This document shows positions 25,688 to 33,886 of a stretch of DNA of 55,605 nucleotides, one piece after another. Positions within the stretch are counted from its first letter, which is position 1; each line of letters begins with the position of its first letter. Position numbers and translations under genes: made by a program. The notes below the pieces were generated by a model that ran no database searches, was not told where the DNA came from, and saw only the letters and a list, made by a program, of their open reading frames with translations. The DNA is from Algoriphagus boritolerans DSM 17298 = JCM 18970 (GTDB lineage Bacteria; Bacteroidota; Bacteroidia; Cytophagales; Cyclobacteriaceae): positions 1 through 55,605 of the forward strand of contig NZ_FNVR01000028.1 in NCBI RefSeq assembly GCF_900108085.1, read 5' to 3'.

Positions 25688-27007
25688 CTAGATTTTCGGT
25701 AAAACCCAAGGCTTACGATACTCCGGAAAGATCAACTCATTTGCTTCTTTATTCCCGATAAACTTTCTTTTAGCATCGTCCCAAACCAAGCTTTCTGCCC
25801 CAACCCGCGCGGCGATATTTGGAATGTGCGCATGGAGCGCTGCGATTCGACCTGCCTCAGGTGGGCAGTTTGGTTCGTTTCTGGTTTTGATGCATTCCAC
25901 AAAGTTGGCCACGTGGAGGTTATGCGATTCGGTCGTTCCTTCGAGTTTTTTCGCTTCAATTTTATTGGCTTCAGCTGTGGGGTCCCACTCGGGATAGATT
26001 TCATAGCCGCTTCGATTGACAACAAGAGTGCCTAAATCGCCCACATAAGCAATTCCATAAGGTTTGCCATAAGGTCCGGTTTGCAGTCCACCATTCATGT
26101 CATAGTTGATCAGGAAGTCTTTTTTGGGGAAAAGCACATTCATTGTATCAAAGGTGTCCCGATCCCGGTTCTCTTTATTCACATTGGAAGCGTAGGTCAT
26201 GACATGACCCGGGGCACTTGGATTATCTTCCACCCAAATTGCCATGTCTAATAGATGAACACCCCAATCCGACATCAATCCTCCACCGTAATCCCAAAAG
26301 TGCCTCCAACTTCCGTGAAAGCGGTTCGGATTAAACTCTCGCTTGGGGGCAGGGCCTAGCCAAAAATCATAGTCCACACCAGAAGGGATAGCTGTTGCTG
26401 GTTTGAATTCATTCCCAAGTCCATAATTGAAATTTGACCAGATATTCACTTTGCGGATTTTACCGAGATAGCCGCTTTTGACCAAATCCCGGGATTCGAT
26501 AAAGGCCTGTCCTGCGCGCTGCTGTTGCCCTACTTGCATGATTCTGCTGTATTTAGATGCTGCCTGCGCCATGAGATCACATTCACCGATAGAATTGGCC
26601 ATGGGTTTTTCTACGTATACATCTTTTCCGGCTTGGCAGGCTGCCACAGCGATCAGGCAATGCCAATGATCTGGAGTGCCGATGATGACGGCATCGAGGT
26701 CTTTTAATTCAAGGAGTTTTCTAAAATCAGTAAATCGCTGAGGTTTCTTTCCTGTTGCTGTTCCCACTTCGGCGATTCGCTTGTCCAGGATGTTTTGATC
26801 CACATCGCAGATCGCGACACATTCCACTTCAGGAAGCGCAATATGATGGCGAAGAATTCCTAAGCCCATATTATTGCAACCGATAAGTGCCACACGGATT
26901 TTGTCGCTTGCCGCTACTTGGGATTTTGCATAGAGGATGGAAGGGGAGAGTGCCAAACTTCCGGCAAGAAATGCGGATGATTTGATGAAAGTTCTTCGGT
27001 TGGACAT
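25688..27007 (-). CDS. Tat-exported Gfo/Idh/MocA family oxidoreductase
   Basis: A 439-residue protein with a twin-arginine signal (SNRRTFIKSSAF, hydrophobic stretch, YAKS end near residue 29), so the folded, cofactor-loaded enzyme is exported. The Rossmann fold follows: RVALIGCNNMGLGILR, CDVDQNIL, VIIGTPDHWH and VYVEKPMANS with the catalytic-type Lys. The C-terminal sugar-binding part includes WRHFWDYGGGLMSDWGVHL, typical of this exported Bacteroidota subgroup. Members carry tightly bound NAD(P) and act on sugars or glycosides; the substrate is not readable here. The start faces the structured repeat array. Confidence 0.9.
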   Translation of the reverse strand: MSNRRTFIKSSAFLAGSLALSPSILYAKSQVAASDKIRVALIGCNNMGLGILRHHIALPEVECVAICDVDQNILDKRIAEVGTATGKKPQRFTDFRKLLELKDLDAVIIGTPDHWHCLIAVAACQAGKDVYVEKPMANSIGECDLMAQAASKYSRIMQVGQQQRAGQAFIESRDLVKSGYLGKIRKVNIWSNFNYGLGNEFKPATAIPSGVDYDFWLGPAPKREFNPNRFHGSWRHFWDYGGGLMSDWGVHLLDMAIWVEDNPSAPGHVMTYASNVNKENRDRDTFDTMNVLFPKKDFLINYDMNGGLQTGPYGKPYGIAYVGDLGTLVVNRSGYEIYPEWDPTAEANKIEAKKLEGTTESHNLHVANFVECIKTRNEPNCPPEAGRIAALHAHIPNIAARVGAESLVWDDAKRKFIGNKEANELIFPEYRKPWVLPKI

Positions 27008-27128
27008 GGACTTTTGGGTTTAGGAATAGGGAGATCAGCTTTGAAAATAAGCTGAAGTCAGATTAAAGGGAAAGGAATGAGATTAAATTTTGAGGTTAGT
27101 CTAAAAGGAACCATAAAATTCAATTTAT

Positions 27129-27202
27129 TGTGGATAAACCCCAAAATTTCTGTGGATAATCTGTTCTTTTACGCAATAAAACTGGGGGAAAATTGTGGGG
27201 AA
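27129..27202. other. Cluster of DnaA boxes
   Basis: Two perfect DnaA boxes (TGTGGATAA, the complement of TTATCCACA) lie at 27129-27137 and 27151-27159. A degenerate TGTGGGGAA lies at 27194-27202, in the same orientation, 22 and 43 bp apart, which is near helical phasing. The surrounding 150 bp are AT-rich and free of genes. This may be a DnaA-titrating site, a DnaA-regulated promoter or part of an origin. The only other perfect copies I found lie inside genes (6113 and 35142). Confidence 0.5.
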
Positions 27203-27237
27203 AAAACTCAAAAAAAAATTGGAATCTGTCTGTAAAT

Positions 27238-27863
27238 GAGGCAACTTTAAATCATCAAGTAAGAGATAAAAGGCCGAAAATAAGATTTCGGGCCGTTGTT
27301 TGAAAGGTTGAGATCGGGCGCAAAGGGGGATTTTTCTTCGGAGAAATTTCTGAGACGGGTAACCGCAGAAGTGCCAAAAACGATGAGCTGAGTTTGGGTT
27401 TCTCTTCGGAGTGATTCAGATTTCCGGGCATGAAGGAAAGGACAAGCAATTTACCTTTTGAGAGAGGCAACTCCAGAAATGCAAAAAACGGATTAATCAG
27501 TGCTAAAATCCTTCGGGATGATGGCGCATATCATCGGGCACAAAGGAACGACTGCTTAAACGCAGGAGTTTGAGACGGACCACCGCAGAAGTGCATTTAA
27601 GATCGGCCCAAGATGGAGTCTTCGGACAATATCAGGATACCGGGTGTGAAGGAGCTTTTCGCAAGAAAAGTTTGAGACGGGCAACCGCAGAAATACAACA
27701 AGGTATCTGAAAACTGGGACATGCTCTTCGGAGCTACTTCAGACAATCGGTTTTGACCTGGGCAACTGGGAATAGCCACAATAACTGTAGCTTGAAGTGA
27801 ATTGAGGACTATGGTTTTCAAATCATTAAACGGGAAGATTTTCGCAAGAATTTCTTCCCGTTT
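27238..27863 (+). repeat. Tandem array of ~102-118-nt structured repeats, candidate non-coding RNA
   Basis: Five imperfect units start with a small hairpin at 27238, 27356, 27464, 27576 and 27678. The stem is CGG/CCG in units 2, 4 and 5, GAG/CTC in unit 3 and GAG/CTT in unit 1. The loop is GCAA or GTAA, except ACCA in unit 4. From unit 2 on, TGAGA precedes it and CAGAARTGC (CAGAAATAC in unit 5) follows. Next comes a UUCG hairpin with changing stems: CTC/GAG (27402), ATCC/GGAT (27508), GTC/GAC (27618), GCTC/GAGC (27723). Then come CGGG-N4-AAGG and a variable hairpin, for example CTTTTC/GAAAAG. Unit 1 places its UUCG hairpin (27331) in the last position. A degenerate sixth copy is seen near 27754. 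UUCG and GNRA loops exist only in the plus-strand sense. Compensatory stem changes point to RNA structure, not protein. Confidence 0.7.
27828..27863 (+). terminator. Strong hairpin ending the structured array
   Basis: An 11-bp perfect stem AAACGGGAAGA / TCTTCCCGTTT with an inner GCAA-capped part is followed by CTGTTTTAG. The U-rich side is on the plus strand, so it would end a plus-strand array transcript. It lies just before the convergent lipoprotein stop. Confidence 0.65.
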
Positions 27864-27885
27864 CTGTTTTAGGTCTAATTCACCT

Positions 27886-28497
27886 TCATTTAGGATCACA
27901 TTTTTTATCCCACTGAAACCATTCTTCCGGTGCCTTGGCTACAAATTTACCTTGGGTAAATTCTATACGATCAGGCGCGTTGGGTTCACTAGTGCCTCTA
28001 TATGTTAGAATAAAAGAAAGTTGAAATTCCCCATAAATTTCCTTCTTTTTACTGTCATAATGAGTCAATTGTAGAAAATCACCAACTTTACTAGTGTCCA
28101 ATTCATATCTGGAAGAAAGAGCGTCAAATGATACACTGGTGAAATATTGAGGGGCTGGTGTATTTCCATTAGTCGAGGCTAGATAATTTCTTATCAAGAA
28201 AGAAGCAGACTGCTTGTCAAAAGTTGGTTGAATGTAACCAACTGACAGGTGTTTCCATATATATTCGGTATCATCCAATCCTCTGAGATAAAATGACTGT
28301 GGAATCGTTATTCTGTTTGAATTGCATACTAAAGAGTCAGTGAGGGTAAACTTTATCGGGGATTCCCATTTAGCACCATTTAAAAAGGCTGTTATGTTCC
28401 CGTTTCCATTAAATGGGAGAAATTCAGGGTCTTGATCCTCCTTGATACATGAAAAAGAAGCAATTGCTAGAATTATTACAATAATTAACTTTTTCAT
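27886..28497 (-). CDS. Lipoprotein of unknown function
   Basis: A 203-residue protein with a lipoprotein signal peptide (MKKLIIVIILAIASFSC, cysteine at residue 17). After a short acidic linker, NITAFLNGAKWESPI resembles the start of small Bacteroidota lipoproteins of the DUF6252-like kind. The remainder is beta-rich, with no catalytic motif visible. It starts 2 bp downstream of the stop of a sorting-domain fragment on the same strand. It is probably exposed on the envelope; the function is unknown. Confidence 0.75.
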   Translation of the reverse strand: MKKLIIVIILAIASFSCIKEDQDPEFLPFNGNGNITAFLNGAKWESPIKFTLTDSLVCNSNRITIPQSFYLRGLDDTEYIWKHLSVGYIQPTFDKQSASFLIRNYLASTNGNTPAPQYFTSVSFDALSSRYELDTSKVGDFLQLTHYDSKKKEIYGEFQLSFILTYRGTSEPNAPDRIEFTQGKFVAKAPEEWFQWDKKCDPK

Positions 28498-28499
28498 AA

Positions 28500-28724
28500 T
28501 TAGTTTTTAATAAATCGCAGATGAATAATTTCATTTAAGGAGTTCTGATAGCTGAATAAATATACTCCTTGTTTTAATTTACCGACACCAAGGGTTATTT
28601 GTCTTTCATTTTGTGATTCAATACGGATTTGAGAAGTGTCGATTGTTCCGTCTCTCTCTCCGAAAGTACTTGCCAAGGCTGGTAAAGGAAGAACTTGAAA
28701 AATGATTTCCGAAATATTTTTCAT
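28500..28724 (-). pseudogene. Orphan C-terminal type IX secretion sorting domain
   Basis: A 74-residue frame whose second half, ITLGVGKLKQGVYLFSY followed by IIHLRFIKN, looks like the end of a T9SS type A sorting domain, the C-terminal signal of proteins secreted by type IX systems. There is no cargo domain and no signal peptide; the first ~20 residues look unrelated. It is best read as the surviving 3' end of a secreted-protein gene whose body was lost. The junction lies near 28700. A genuine short gene is less likely. Confidence 0.6.
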
Positions 28725-29222
28725 TTTATTGACCTCTTCAAAAGTTTGTTTAAAGAATATGTATATCCGCTTTCTTACCAGTAACCTTATTAACTATCGT
28801 TTGAAGTTCCATAGCACATGCTGTGGACCGTCGACCGTCGTCTGTGGACGATTAGCCGCAACTTCTAAAGCATATTTCTTAATTACTGGCAGGATTGCGG
28901 ATAATCAGATTTAAGAATTTAAGATGGTTATAGTTACATTTTTTTTTTTTTTTAAAACCAAAGAATAAATTCTTTTTTTTCAAAAATTATCCTCCTCTGG
29001 ATCAAAGGGTTTCAATTAATCATATTATCTGCCTACCCCAATAATTCAACTAGTCAATCAATCTAATTTTTTGGTCATTGCGCCAAGTTGATCGTTTTAA
29101 AAAAGTTCAAAGTTTTGTCGCTACAAAAAATGACTCCTGTGAGGATTTTTTTTATTGAAAAATCAATGAGGCAGGCTGGTGTTTTGGCTTGACTTTCCTA
29201 ATTTCTAAAAAATTCCAAGACC
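28725..29222. other. Gene-free 498-bp spacer before the sulfatase
   Basis: No ORF of substance is seen. It holds an iterated word tract at 28819-28852 (TGTGGACCGTCGACCGTCG, then TGTGGACGA), a poly-T run near 28940 and AT-rich sequence. The sulfatase promoter must lie here, but no convincing TAnnTTTG element was found. Confidence 0.5.
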
Positions 29223-30662
29223 ATGTCTGTTCGCTTCCTTATAATTCTAATTCTTTTTGGGTGTTTTTCCTGTGAAAATGCAGAAGAAAAAACGACTGAT
29301 TTACCTCCCAATGTCATCCTTATCCTCGCAGATGATTTGGGATACGGGGATGTGGGTTTTCTTGGTCAGCAGTACACGGAGACTCCAAATATTGATCAGC
29401 TAGCCACAGATGGAATGTTTTTCTCACATCATTATGCGGGTTCGACCGTTTGTGCCCCTTCACGCTCTGTGCTACTCACTGGATTACATACCGGGCATAC
29501 TCCGATTCGGGGCAATAGCGAAGTTCAGCCCGAAGGCCAATTTCCGCTGACAGATACACTGATGACGCTGAGTAAAGTGTTTCAGGAAGCGGGTTATGTT
29601 ACCGGAGCTTTTGGCAAATGGGGCTTGGGAATGAATGAAACTTCCGGTGATCCGTTGAACCAGGGGTTTGATCAGTTCTTTGGCTACTTATGCCAGCGCT
29701 ATGCCCACCGTTACTATCCCGCATATCTATGGGAAAATGGTCAAAAAGTAAACCTGCCCGGTAATGACTGGATAAACAAAGTGACCTATGCTCCGGATGT
29801 GATTCAGGAGAAAACCTTGGAGTTCATTGATCAGAATCAGTCCAAGCCCTTCTTTCTATTTATGCCCATCGTGATGCCGCATGCGGAACTGGCCGCGCCG
29901 GATGATGAGATCTTTCAGAAATATCGAAGTAAGTTTGGTGATGAAATCCCGTACCTAGGCTCCAAGGGAGCCGATTATGGTCCGGAAATGAATATTCCCG
30001 CCTACCAATCCCAACCTTTTCCTCATGCTACCCATGCCGCTATGGTGGAGCGAATTGATCGGTTTGTGGGAGAGGTAGTTGCCAAATTGGAAGGGTTGGG
30101 ACTGAGCGAGAATACGTTGATCATTTTCATCTCGGACAACGGTCCGCATCGGGAAGGAGGAGCCGATCCTGACTTTTTTGACAGCAATGGGATTTTCCGT
30201 GGGTACAAACGCGATCTTTACGAAGGAGGGATTCGGGTTCCTACGATTGTCAAATGGCCGGGAAAAGTTAATGCAGGCAGCACATCAAACCATGTTTCTG
30301 CTTTCTGGGACTGGTTACCGACTTTTTCGGAATTAATCGGAAAAGATGCTCCTACTCAAATTGATGGAATTTCTATGTTGCCGACGATCTTGGGAAAAGG
30401 TGAACAGAAAGTGCATGATCATCTGTACTGGGAATTCCATGAATTAGGCGGAAGACAAGCGGTGCAAAAAGATGGATGGAAATTGGTAAAATATCAGATA
30501 AAAGATCCTGAGAAAACGACAACTGAACTCTATAATCTAACCTCAGATCCCGGAGAAACTCAAAATCTTTCGACAGAATATCCTGAAAAGGTGGCGGAAT
30601 TTGAGGAGTTGATCAGGAAAGCACATCGGCCTAATCCGGTATTTAGGCTTTTCCAAGAATAA
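29223..30662 (+). CDS. Sulfatase (arylsulfatase family), lipoprotein
   Basis: A 479-residue type I sulfatase with a lipoprotein signal (lipobox FSC, cysteine at residue 17). The metal-binding ADDLGYGD lies at about 35-42. CAPSRSVLLTG has Cys77 in the C-x-P-S-R signature, so it needs conversion to formylglycine by a maturase (none in this window). GKWGLG, SDNGPH and GGIRVPTIVKWPG complete the family pattern. It would remove sulfate esters from glycans at the cell envelope, fitting a marine or algal-polysaccharide lifestyle. It is apparently monocistronic. Confidence 0.92.
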   Translation: MSVRFLIILILFGCFSCENAEEKTTDLPPNVILILADDLGYGDVGFLGQQYTETPNIDQLATDGMFFSHHYAGSTVCAPSRSVLLTGLHTGHTPIRGNSEVQPEGQFPLTDTLMTLSKVFQEAGYVTGAFGKWGLGMNETSGDPLNQGFDQFFGYLCQRYAHRYYPAYLWENGQKVNLPGNDWINKVTYAPDVIQEKTLEFIDQNQSKPFFLFMPIVMPHAELAAPDDEIFQKYRSKFGDEIPYLGSKGADYGPEMNIPAYQSQPFPHATHAAMVERIDRFVGEVVAKLEGLGLSENTLIIFISDNGPHREGGADPDFFDSNGIFRGYKRDLYEGGIRVPTIVKWPGKVNAGSTSNHVSAFWDWLPTFSELIGKDAPTQIDGISMLPTILGKGEQKVHDHLYWEFHELGGRQAVQKDGWKLVKYQIKDPEKTTTELYNLTSDPGETQNLSTEYPEKVAEFEELIRKAHRPNPVFRLFQE

Positions 30663-30677
30663 CTTCAAAATTAATCT

Positions 30678-31028
30678 TTAAGAAGTACTCTTTGTCTGGT
30701 CAATTATAGATCTGATTTGTTGTTCAAGTCTCGGGATTATATGATCAATCACAGCCCAGACTGCCCAGAGGTCCACTCCGATATAATCATGAATCAACTT
30801 GTCCCTCATGCCTGCTATCTTCTTCCACTCAATTTCAGGATACTTTTGACGGAATTCAGTATTAAGCTTTTTTGTCGCTTCTCCTATTATTTCGAGGTTT
30901 CGAATTACAGCATCCTGAACCAACGGGTTTTTCAGGAAATCATCTTCTTTCAAGTTTACTGTGTAGGTCAAGATCCTTCGAATACATGCTAAAATATGTT
31001 CCAAATAGATGTTTGGATCTTTTTTCAT
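30678..31028 (-). CDS. hepT: HepT-family toxin (DUF86)
   Basis: A 116-residue HEPN-type protein of the HepT/DUF86 family. The R-x4-6-H-x-Y motif appears as RDKLIHDY near residue 75, the active centre of HEPN RNases. GEATKKL and a helical C-terminus (IPRLEQQI) also match. It follows the MntA antitoxin gene by 1 bp on the same strand, the standard order. In characterised pairs MntA AMPylates a tyrosine in this motif to silence HepT. All key residues are present, so the pair looks active. Confidence 0.93.
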   Translation of the reverse strand: MKKDPNIYLEHILACIRRILTYTVNLKEDDFLKNPLVQDAVIRNLEIIGEATKKLNTEFRQKYPEIEWKKIAGMRDKLIHDYIGVDLWAVWAVIDHIIPRLEQQIRSIIDQTKSTS

Positions 31029-31029
31029 C

Positions 31030-31323
31030 TCACAAAATTCGGATCAGATCAGAGTCAATATAACGTTTTAGCGAAGGGTGAACAGATTTTAAAGTGATCA
31101 AATCAACTTTAAGCCCTAGTAAATCAGTCAGTTCCTGTTCAAGACCTATCAATTCCAGTAAATTGATAGTTTTATCAAAATCAATTAAAATATCTAAATC
31201 GGAGGACTCATTCTGTTCCCCACGCGCGTAGGAACCAAAAATTCCAATCAGAGTCGGCTGAAACTTTTGGATGGTTTTTTTAATAATATTTTTTTGATTT
31301 TGTGAGATTGCCATTTTTGTCAT
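31030..31323 (-). CDS. mntA: MntA-family nucleotidyltransferase antitoxin
   Basis: A 97-residue minimal nucleotidyltransferase. [20 protein letters not shown] holds the GS-x10-D-x-D catalytic pattern. The protein ends 1 bp before the HepT gene. MntA proteins transfer AMP onto the partner toxin. Two in-frame ATGs (31323 and 31314) are possible starts; the upstream one is kept here. As a chromosomal toxin-antitoxin pair amid remnants and repeats, it may stabilise the region or act in phage defence (inference). Confidence 0.93.
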   Translation of the reverse strand: MTKMAISQNQKNIIKKTIQKFQPTLIGIFGSYARGEQNESSDLDILIDFDKTINLLELIGLEQELTDLLGLKVDLITLKSVHPSLKRYIDSDLIRIL

Positions 31324-31370
31324 CCTTTATAAAGATTCGATTAAATTAGAAAAAATACTCCTTAAACTAA

Positions 31371-31398
31371 AAAACGGGGATCCAGGGACCCCCGTTTT
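31371..31398 (-). terminator. Hairpin terminator after the GNAT gene
   Basis: The perfect stem AAAACGGGG / CCCCGTTTT has a 10-nt loop, with As on one side and Ts on the other, able to terminate in both directions. It lies about 90 bp after the minus-strand GNAT stop and upstream of mntA. Confidence 0.82.
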
Positions 31399-31490
31399 AC
31401 TTACCCAATCATTTTACTTATTACCCTATAAGTAGGAGGAAATTACAATTCCCATTTGACCACACTATCCTTCTCTGACCTGCTCGAAGC

Positions 31491-32045
31491 TTACCTCCAA
31501 TCAAGTAAAACAATAGCCCAGTTTTGGGTGGTATCATCAAACTCGTGGATCACTTTAAATCCAACCCGTTGATGGGCTTTGAGTGACCGAAAGTTGGAAA
31601 GCGCAATTTCCGTTACAGCAAAATCATATCGGCTGGCAAATGTGCTTCGGTAGAGTTCGTACATTTTGTCAAAAATCCCCTGGCCCCGATAACTTTTGTC
31701 AATGCAAATCTGTCCGATTACCAGGTAGTCGTAGTCTGACAGAAGTTTTTCCCCAAAATTCAAGCGATCAAACTGCTCAAACATCGGAATCAAGACCGGT
31801 ACCAAATCTCTAGATTCCTTAGTCATCGCAAGGATATATCCGATTACTTTTTCCCCGTCTTTGGTTATGACATGCGGTTCGAGGGAATGCATCAGCTTCA
31901 ATTGATCCAAGCTGTGCCGAACAGTCACAAAACCTTGCTCTGCCTTTTCCTCTTCGGAAATCTCACTGAGAAGATTTACCTTTTGAAGATCGAGAATTCC
32001 CCGAAGCTCGGCTTCGGTCTCTGTCCATTTGAAGTGAATTGCCAT
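31491..32045 (-). CDS. GNAT family N-acetyltransferase
   Basis: A protein of about 184 residues with the GNAT acetyl-CoA-binding pattern: YLVIGQICIDKSYRGQGIFDKMY holds the Q/R-x-x-G-x-G/A loop (YRGQGI), and the C-terminal SLKAHQRVGFKVIHEF is typical. The acceptor is unknown. The ATG at 32045 (MAIHFKWTE) is preferred over an upstream in-frame ATG at 32114, because the 23 extra residues are rich in Phe, Lys and Arg and sit outside the fold. It is divergent from the TMEM220 gene. Confidence 0.85.
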   Translation of the reverse strand: MAIHFKWTETEAELRGILDLQKVNLLSEISEEEKAEQGFVTVRHSLDQLKLMHSLEPHVITKDGEKVIGYILAMTKESRDLVPVLIPMFEQFDRLNFGEKLLSDYDYLVIGQICIDKSYRGQGIFDKMYELYRSTFASRYDFAVTEIALSNFRSLKAHQRVGFKVIHEFDDTTQNWAIVLLDWR

Positions 32046-32180
32046 AAAAAATAGTGGGGATTTTTGGTGCCGAAAATACCGGAATTTTTTATTGAAAAAC
32101 TTCCAATCGACCATTTATCCCAGGACCGGGTGAATGATTTTGAAATTGATTAGTTTTAGGAAACCCAACATAATAAATCG

Positions 32181-32540
32181 ATGAAGTTCAACAAGTATTA
32201 TTTCGGTCTTTGGCTGGTGCTTTTCGCACTTTTTGCTTATTGGCAATTCAATGATCCTGATCCTGAAGTCTGGGTGAGCATCTATGCCGTAGCCATGATT
32301 TTTTGCTTATTTGGGATTCGTGGCATTTTCCCAAAAATTCCATTGACCTTCGTCGTTGTCTTATGTGTTCTGGGAGCCTTTTACATGTTCCCGGGTGGAG
32401 TAGGGGATTGGATAGCTGATGAAATTGCCCAAAAGGATCTCACCATGAAAACCCCACAGATGGAGGAGAATCGGGAGACGTTCGGGCTTTTGACCATTGC
32501 TTTGGCTTTGAGTCCGGCGTTGTATAAAGCTTGGAAGTAA
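32181..32540 (+). CDS. Transmembrane 220 family protein
   Basis: A 119-residue membrane protein with four hydrophobic helices. The start FGLWLVLFALFAYWQFNDPD with Asn-Asp-Pro-Asp after the first helix is the signature of the TMEM220 family. The C-terminal ENRETFGLLTIALAL is also conserved. Function is unknown in any organism I can recall. It stands alone, followed by a dispersed palindrome. Confidence 0.88.
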   Translation: MKFNKYYFGLWLVLFALFAYWQFNDPDPEVWVSIYAVAMIFCLFGIRGIFPKIPLTFVVVLCVLGAFYMFPGGVGDWIADEIAQKDLTMKTPQMEENRETFGLLTIALALSPALYKAWK

Positions 32541-32546
32541 AATATC

Positions 32547-32580
32547 TAACCTTTGAGGTTTTAAAAACCTCGAAGGTTTA
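32547..32580. repeat. Dispersed palindrome (AAACCT type)
   Basis: The inverted repeat CTAACCTTTGAGGTTTT / AAAACCTCGAAGGTTTA lies 7 bp after the TMEM220 stop. It is related in design to the palindrome at 2701-2736, also placed downstream of a plus-strand gene. It may act as a transcript end or mRNA stabiliser. Confidence 0.65.
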
Positions 32581-32711
32581 ATCAAATAAAACAAGATATA
32601 GCTTTTGTTAAAGCTCAAAAAATTAAATGTTTAAAGATCTATGAGTTTTTTTCAACCTTATTTCAACCCTATTTCTATTGTATTTCACTTCTAATCAAAC
32701 CCATTAACCTA

Positions 32712-33455
32712 ATGAAAAAACTAAGCTCACTTATCTTGGCAATGCTGATCTCAGCTAGTCTAGTTGCCCAGCAAGGTATCAAATCCAAGTATTTCGAAAT
32801 GCGGACCTATACTGCGGCTGAAGGTAAAATGCCTGATTTAATTAAGCGATTTCAGGATCACACCTTAAAACTGTTCAAGAAAAACGGAATCGAAAACGTT
32901 GCCTATTTTATAAATGAAGAACATCCGGATCATCAATTGACATTCATACTGGGTTATCCGGATGAGGCATCCCGTGATGTGCTTTGGAATAAATTTGCGA
33001 ATGATCCAAAGTGGATCACCGCCAAAAATGCCTCAGAAGCTAATGGGCCTTTGGTTCAAAAGGTGGATCAAACTTTTATGGTTTGGGCCAATAACCTGAA
33101 CGATCATAAAAAACCTAAAAAAAGCGCCATATTTCAAATGCGGACTTACCACTGCTTGCCTGGAAGAATCGAAAACATCCAAACCCGATTCCGTGACCAT
33201 ACCCGGGAGCTATTTGCCAGGCAAGGTCTGAGAAACTACCCGTACTGGTTGACAGTGGAAAAGGACGGTGCCCAGCCCAAGTTGGTCTACATCCTGGGTC
33301 ATAATTCCAAGGAAGCTTACAATGATGCCTTCAAGCGATTTGTCGCTGATCCGGATTGGATCCAAGCACGTGATGCTTCGGAGGCCGATGGTAAAATCGT
33401 GGAGAAGATCGACGCGGTATTTTACAAGGCTTTGCCTTTTTCCCCGATGAAGTAA
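32712..33455 (+). CDS. Exported NIPSNAP-domain protein (two domains)
   Basis: A 247-residue protein with a Sec signal peptide (SASLVAQQ end near residue 20). Two NIPSNAP domains follow: KYFEMRTYTAAEGKMPDLI at about 26-44 and IFQMRTYHCLPGRIENI at about 139-155, each ending in a WITAKNASEA or WIQARDASEADG segment. The internal duplication is obvious. NIPSNAP proteins form ferredoxin-like dimers; exported bacterial members are frequent near sugar and aromatic catabolism genes, but their role is unsettled. Confidence 0.9.
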   Translation: MKKLSSLILAMLISASLVAQQGIKSKYFEMRTYTAAEGKMPDLIKRFQDHTLKLFKKNGIENVAYFINEEHPDHQLTFILGYPDEASRDVLWNKFANDPKWITAKNASEANGPLVQKVDQTFMVWANNLNDHKKPKKSAIFQMRTYHCLPGRIENIQTRFRDHTRELFARQGLRNYPYWLTVEKDGAQPKLVYILGHNSKEAYNDAFKRFVADPDWIQARDASEADGKIVEKIDAVFYKALPFSPMK

Positions 33456-33596
33456 GAGGTCTGGAAGTTAGGAAGTTAGGAGGTCTGGAAGTTAGGAAGT
33501 AAGGAAGTCTGGAAGTTAGTATACATACTTCGATATTCGGTGTTCGATATTTGTTATTGAACAAAGTCCATAGGTTTTCTAAAGAAACAACCATTT

Positions 33597-33629
33597 AAGG
33601 TCACTCTGAATTGATCAGGGTGGCTTTTT
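33597..33629 (+). terminator. Terminator downstream of the NIPSNAP gene
   Basis: The stem AAGGTCACTCTG / CAGGGTGGCTTT pairs over 12 positions with three G-U wobbles and is followed by a T run. It acts on plus-strand transcripts. Confidence 0.65.
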
Positions 33630-33690
33630 GCGGTATTGTAGCTATTTACCTATCCTGTCGTATCATCACTAAATCAAAGACGTTCCAATT

Positions 33691-33779
33691 ATGAAAAGTA
33701 TCTTTTCTTTTTAGGTTGTTCTGCCTTCCTTTTTTCCTGTAATGAGGAGTTTGGACCGGCGGTTTGTAACTTCTCTTAA
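33691..33779 (+). pseudogene. Frameshifted lipoprotein relict
   Basis: ATG at 33691 reads MKSIFSF and then stops. In the next frame, from the same T-rich run at about 33703-33711, the text continues FLGCSAFLFSCNEEFGPA to a stop at 33779. Together they make a perfect lipoprotein signal with lipobox LFSC, split by a one-base slip in a T run. The body of the gene is missing, so it is a relict. Confidence 0.55.
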
Positions 33780-33800
33780 TTTACCTTCTATACTAAAGTC

Positions 33801-33833
33801 AAAAGCCAGCCCGGAATTATCCAGGCTGGCTTT
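33801..33833 (-). terminator. Terminator of the ThuA/dehydrogenase gene
   Basis: The perfect 10-bp arms AAAGCCAGCC and GGCTGGCTTT have a 12-nt loop. It lies about 55 bp past the stop of the minus-strand ThuA gene, with an A run giving Us on that strand. Confidence 0.8.
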
Positions 33834-33886
33834 GATATTACTGGCCTGTGAGGACACAGGTCAAGGTATTGGAATGTTTTTAGTGA

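Larger units (their letters stand above)
33456..33886. repeat. Repeat-word spacer with a gene relict
   Basis: After the NIPSNAP stop there are four to five repeats of a GAAGTTAGGAAGTCTG-type word (33460-33520). Then comes a 19-mer at 33528-33546 identical to the complement of 17150-17168. The rest holds two terminators and a decayed lipoprotein start, annotated separately. Confidence 0.6.

Noticed and set aside
27237..27350. GEMM (cyclic-di-GMP) riboswitch suggested by GGGCGCAAAGG in the first unit
   Set aside because: The other units diverge at this site and the second conserved GEMM helix is missing.
27238..27863. CRISPR array
   Set aside because: Repeats are about 102-118 nt apart, imperfect and structured throughout, with no identical short repeats and unique spacers, and no cas gene in the window.
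27255..27899. Two minus-strand frames (27255-27470 and 27597-27899) across the structured array
   Set aside because: They lie within the repeated units, show no domain, and compensatory stem changes argue for RNA structure rather than codons.
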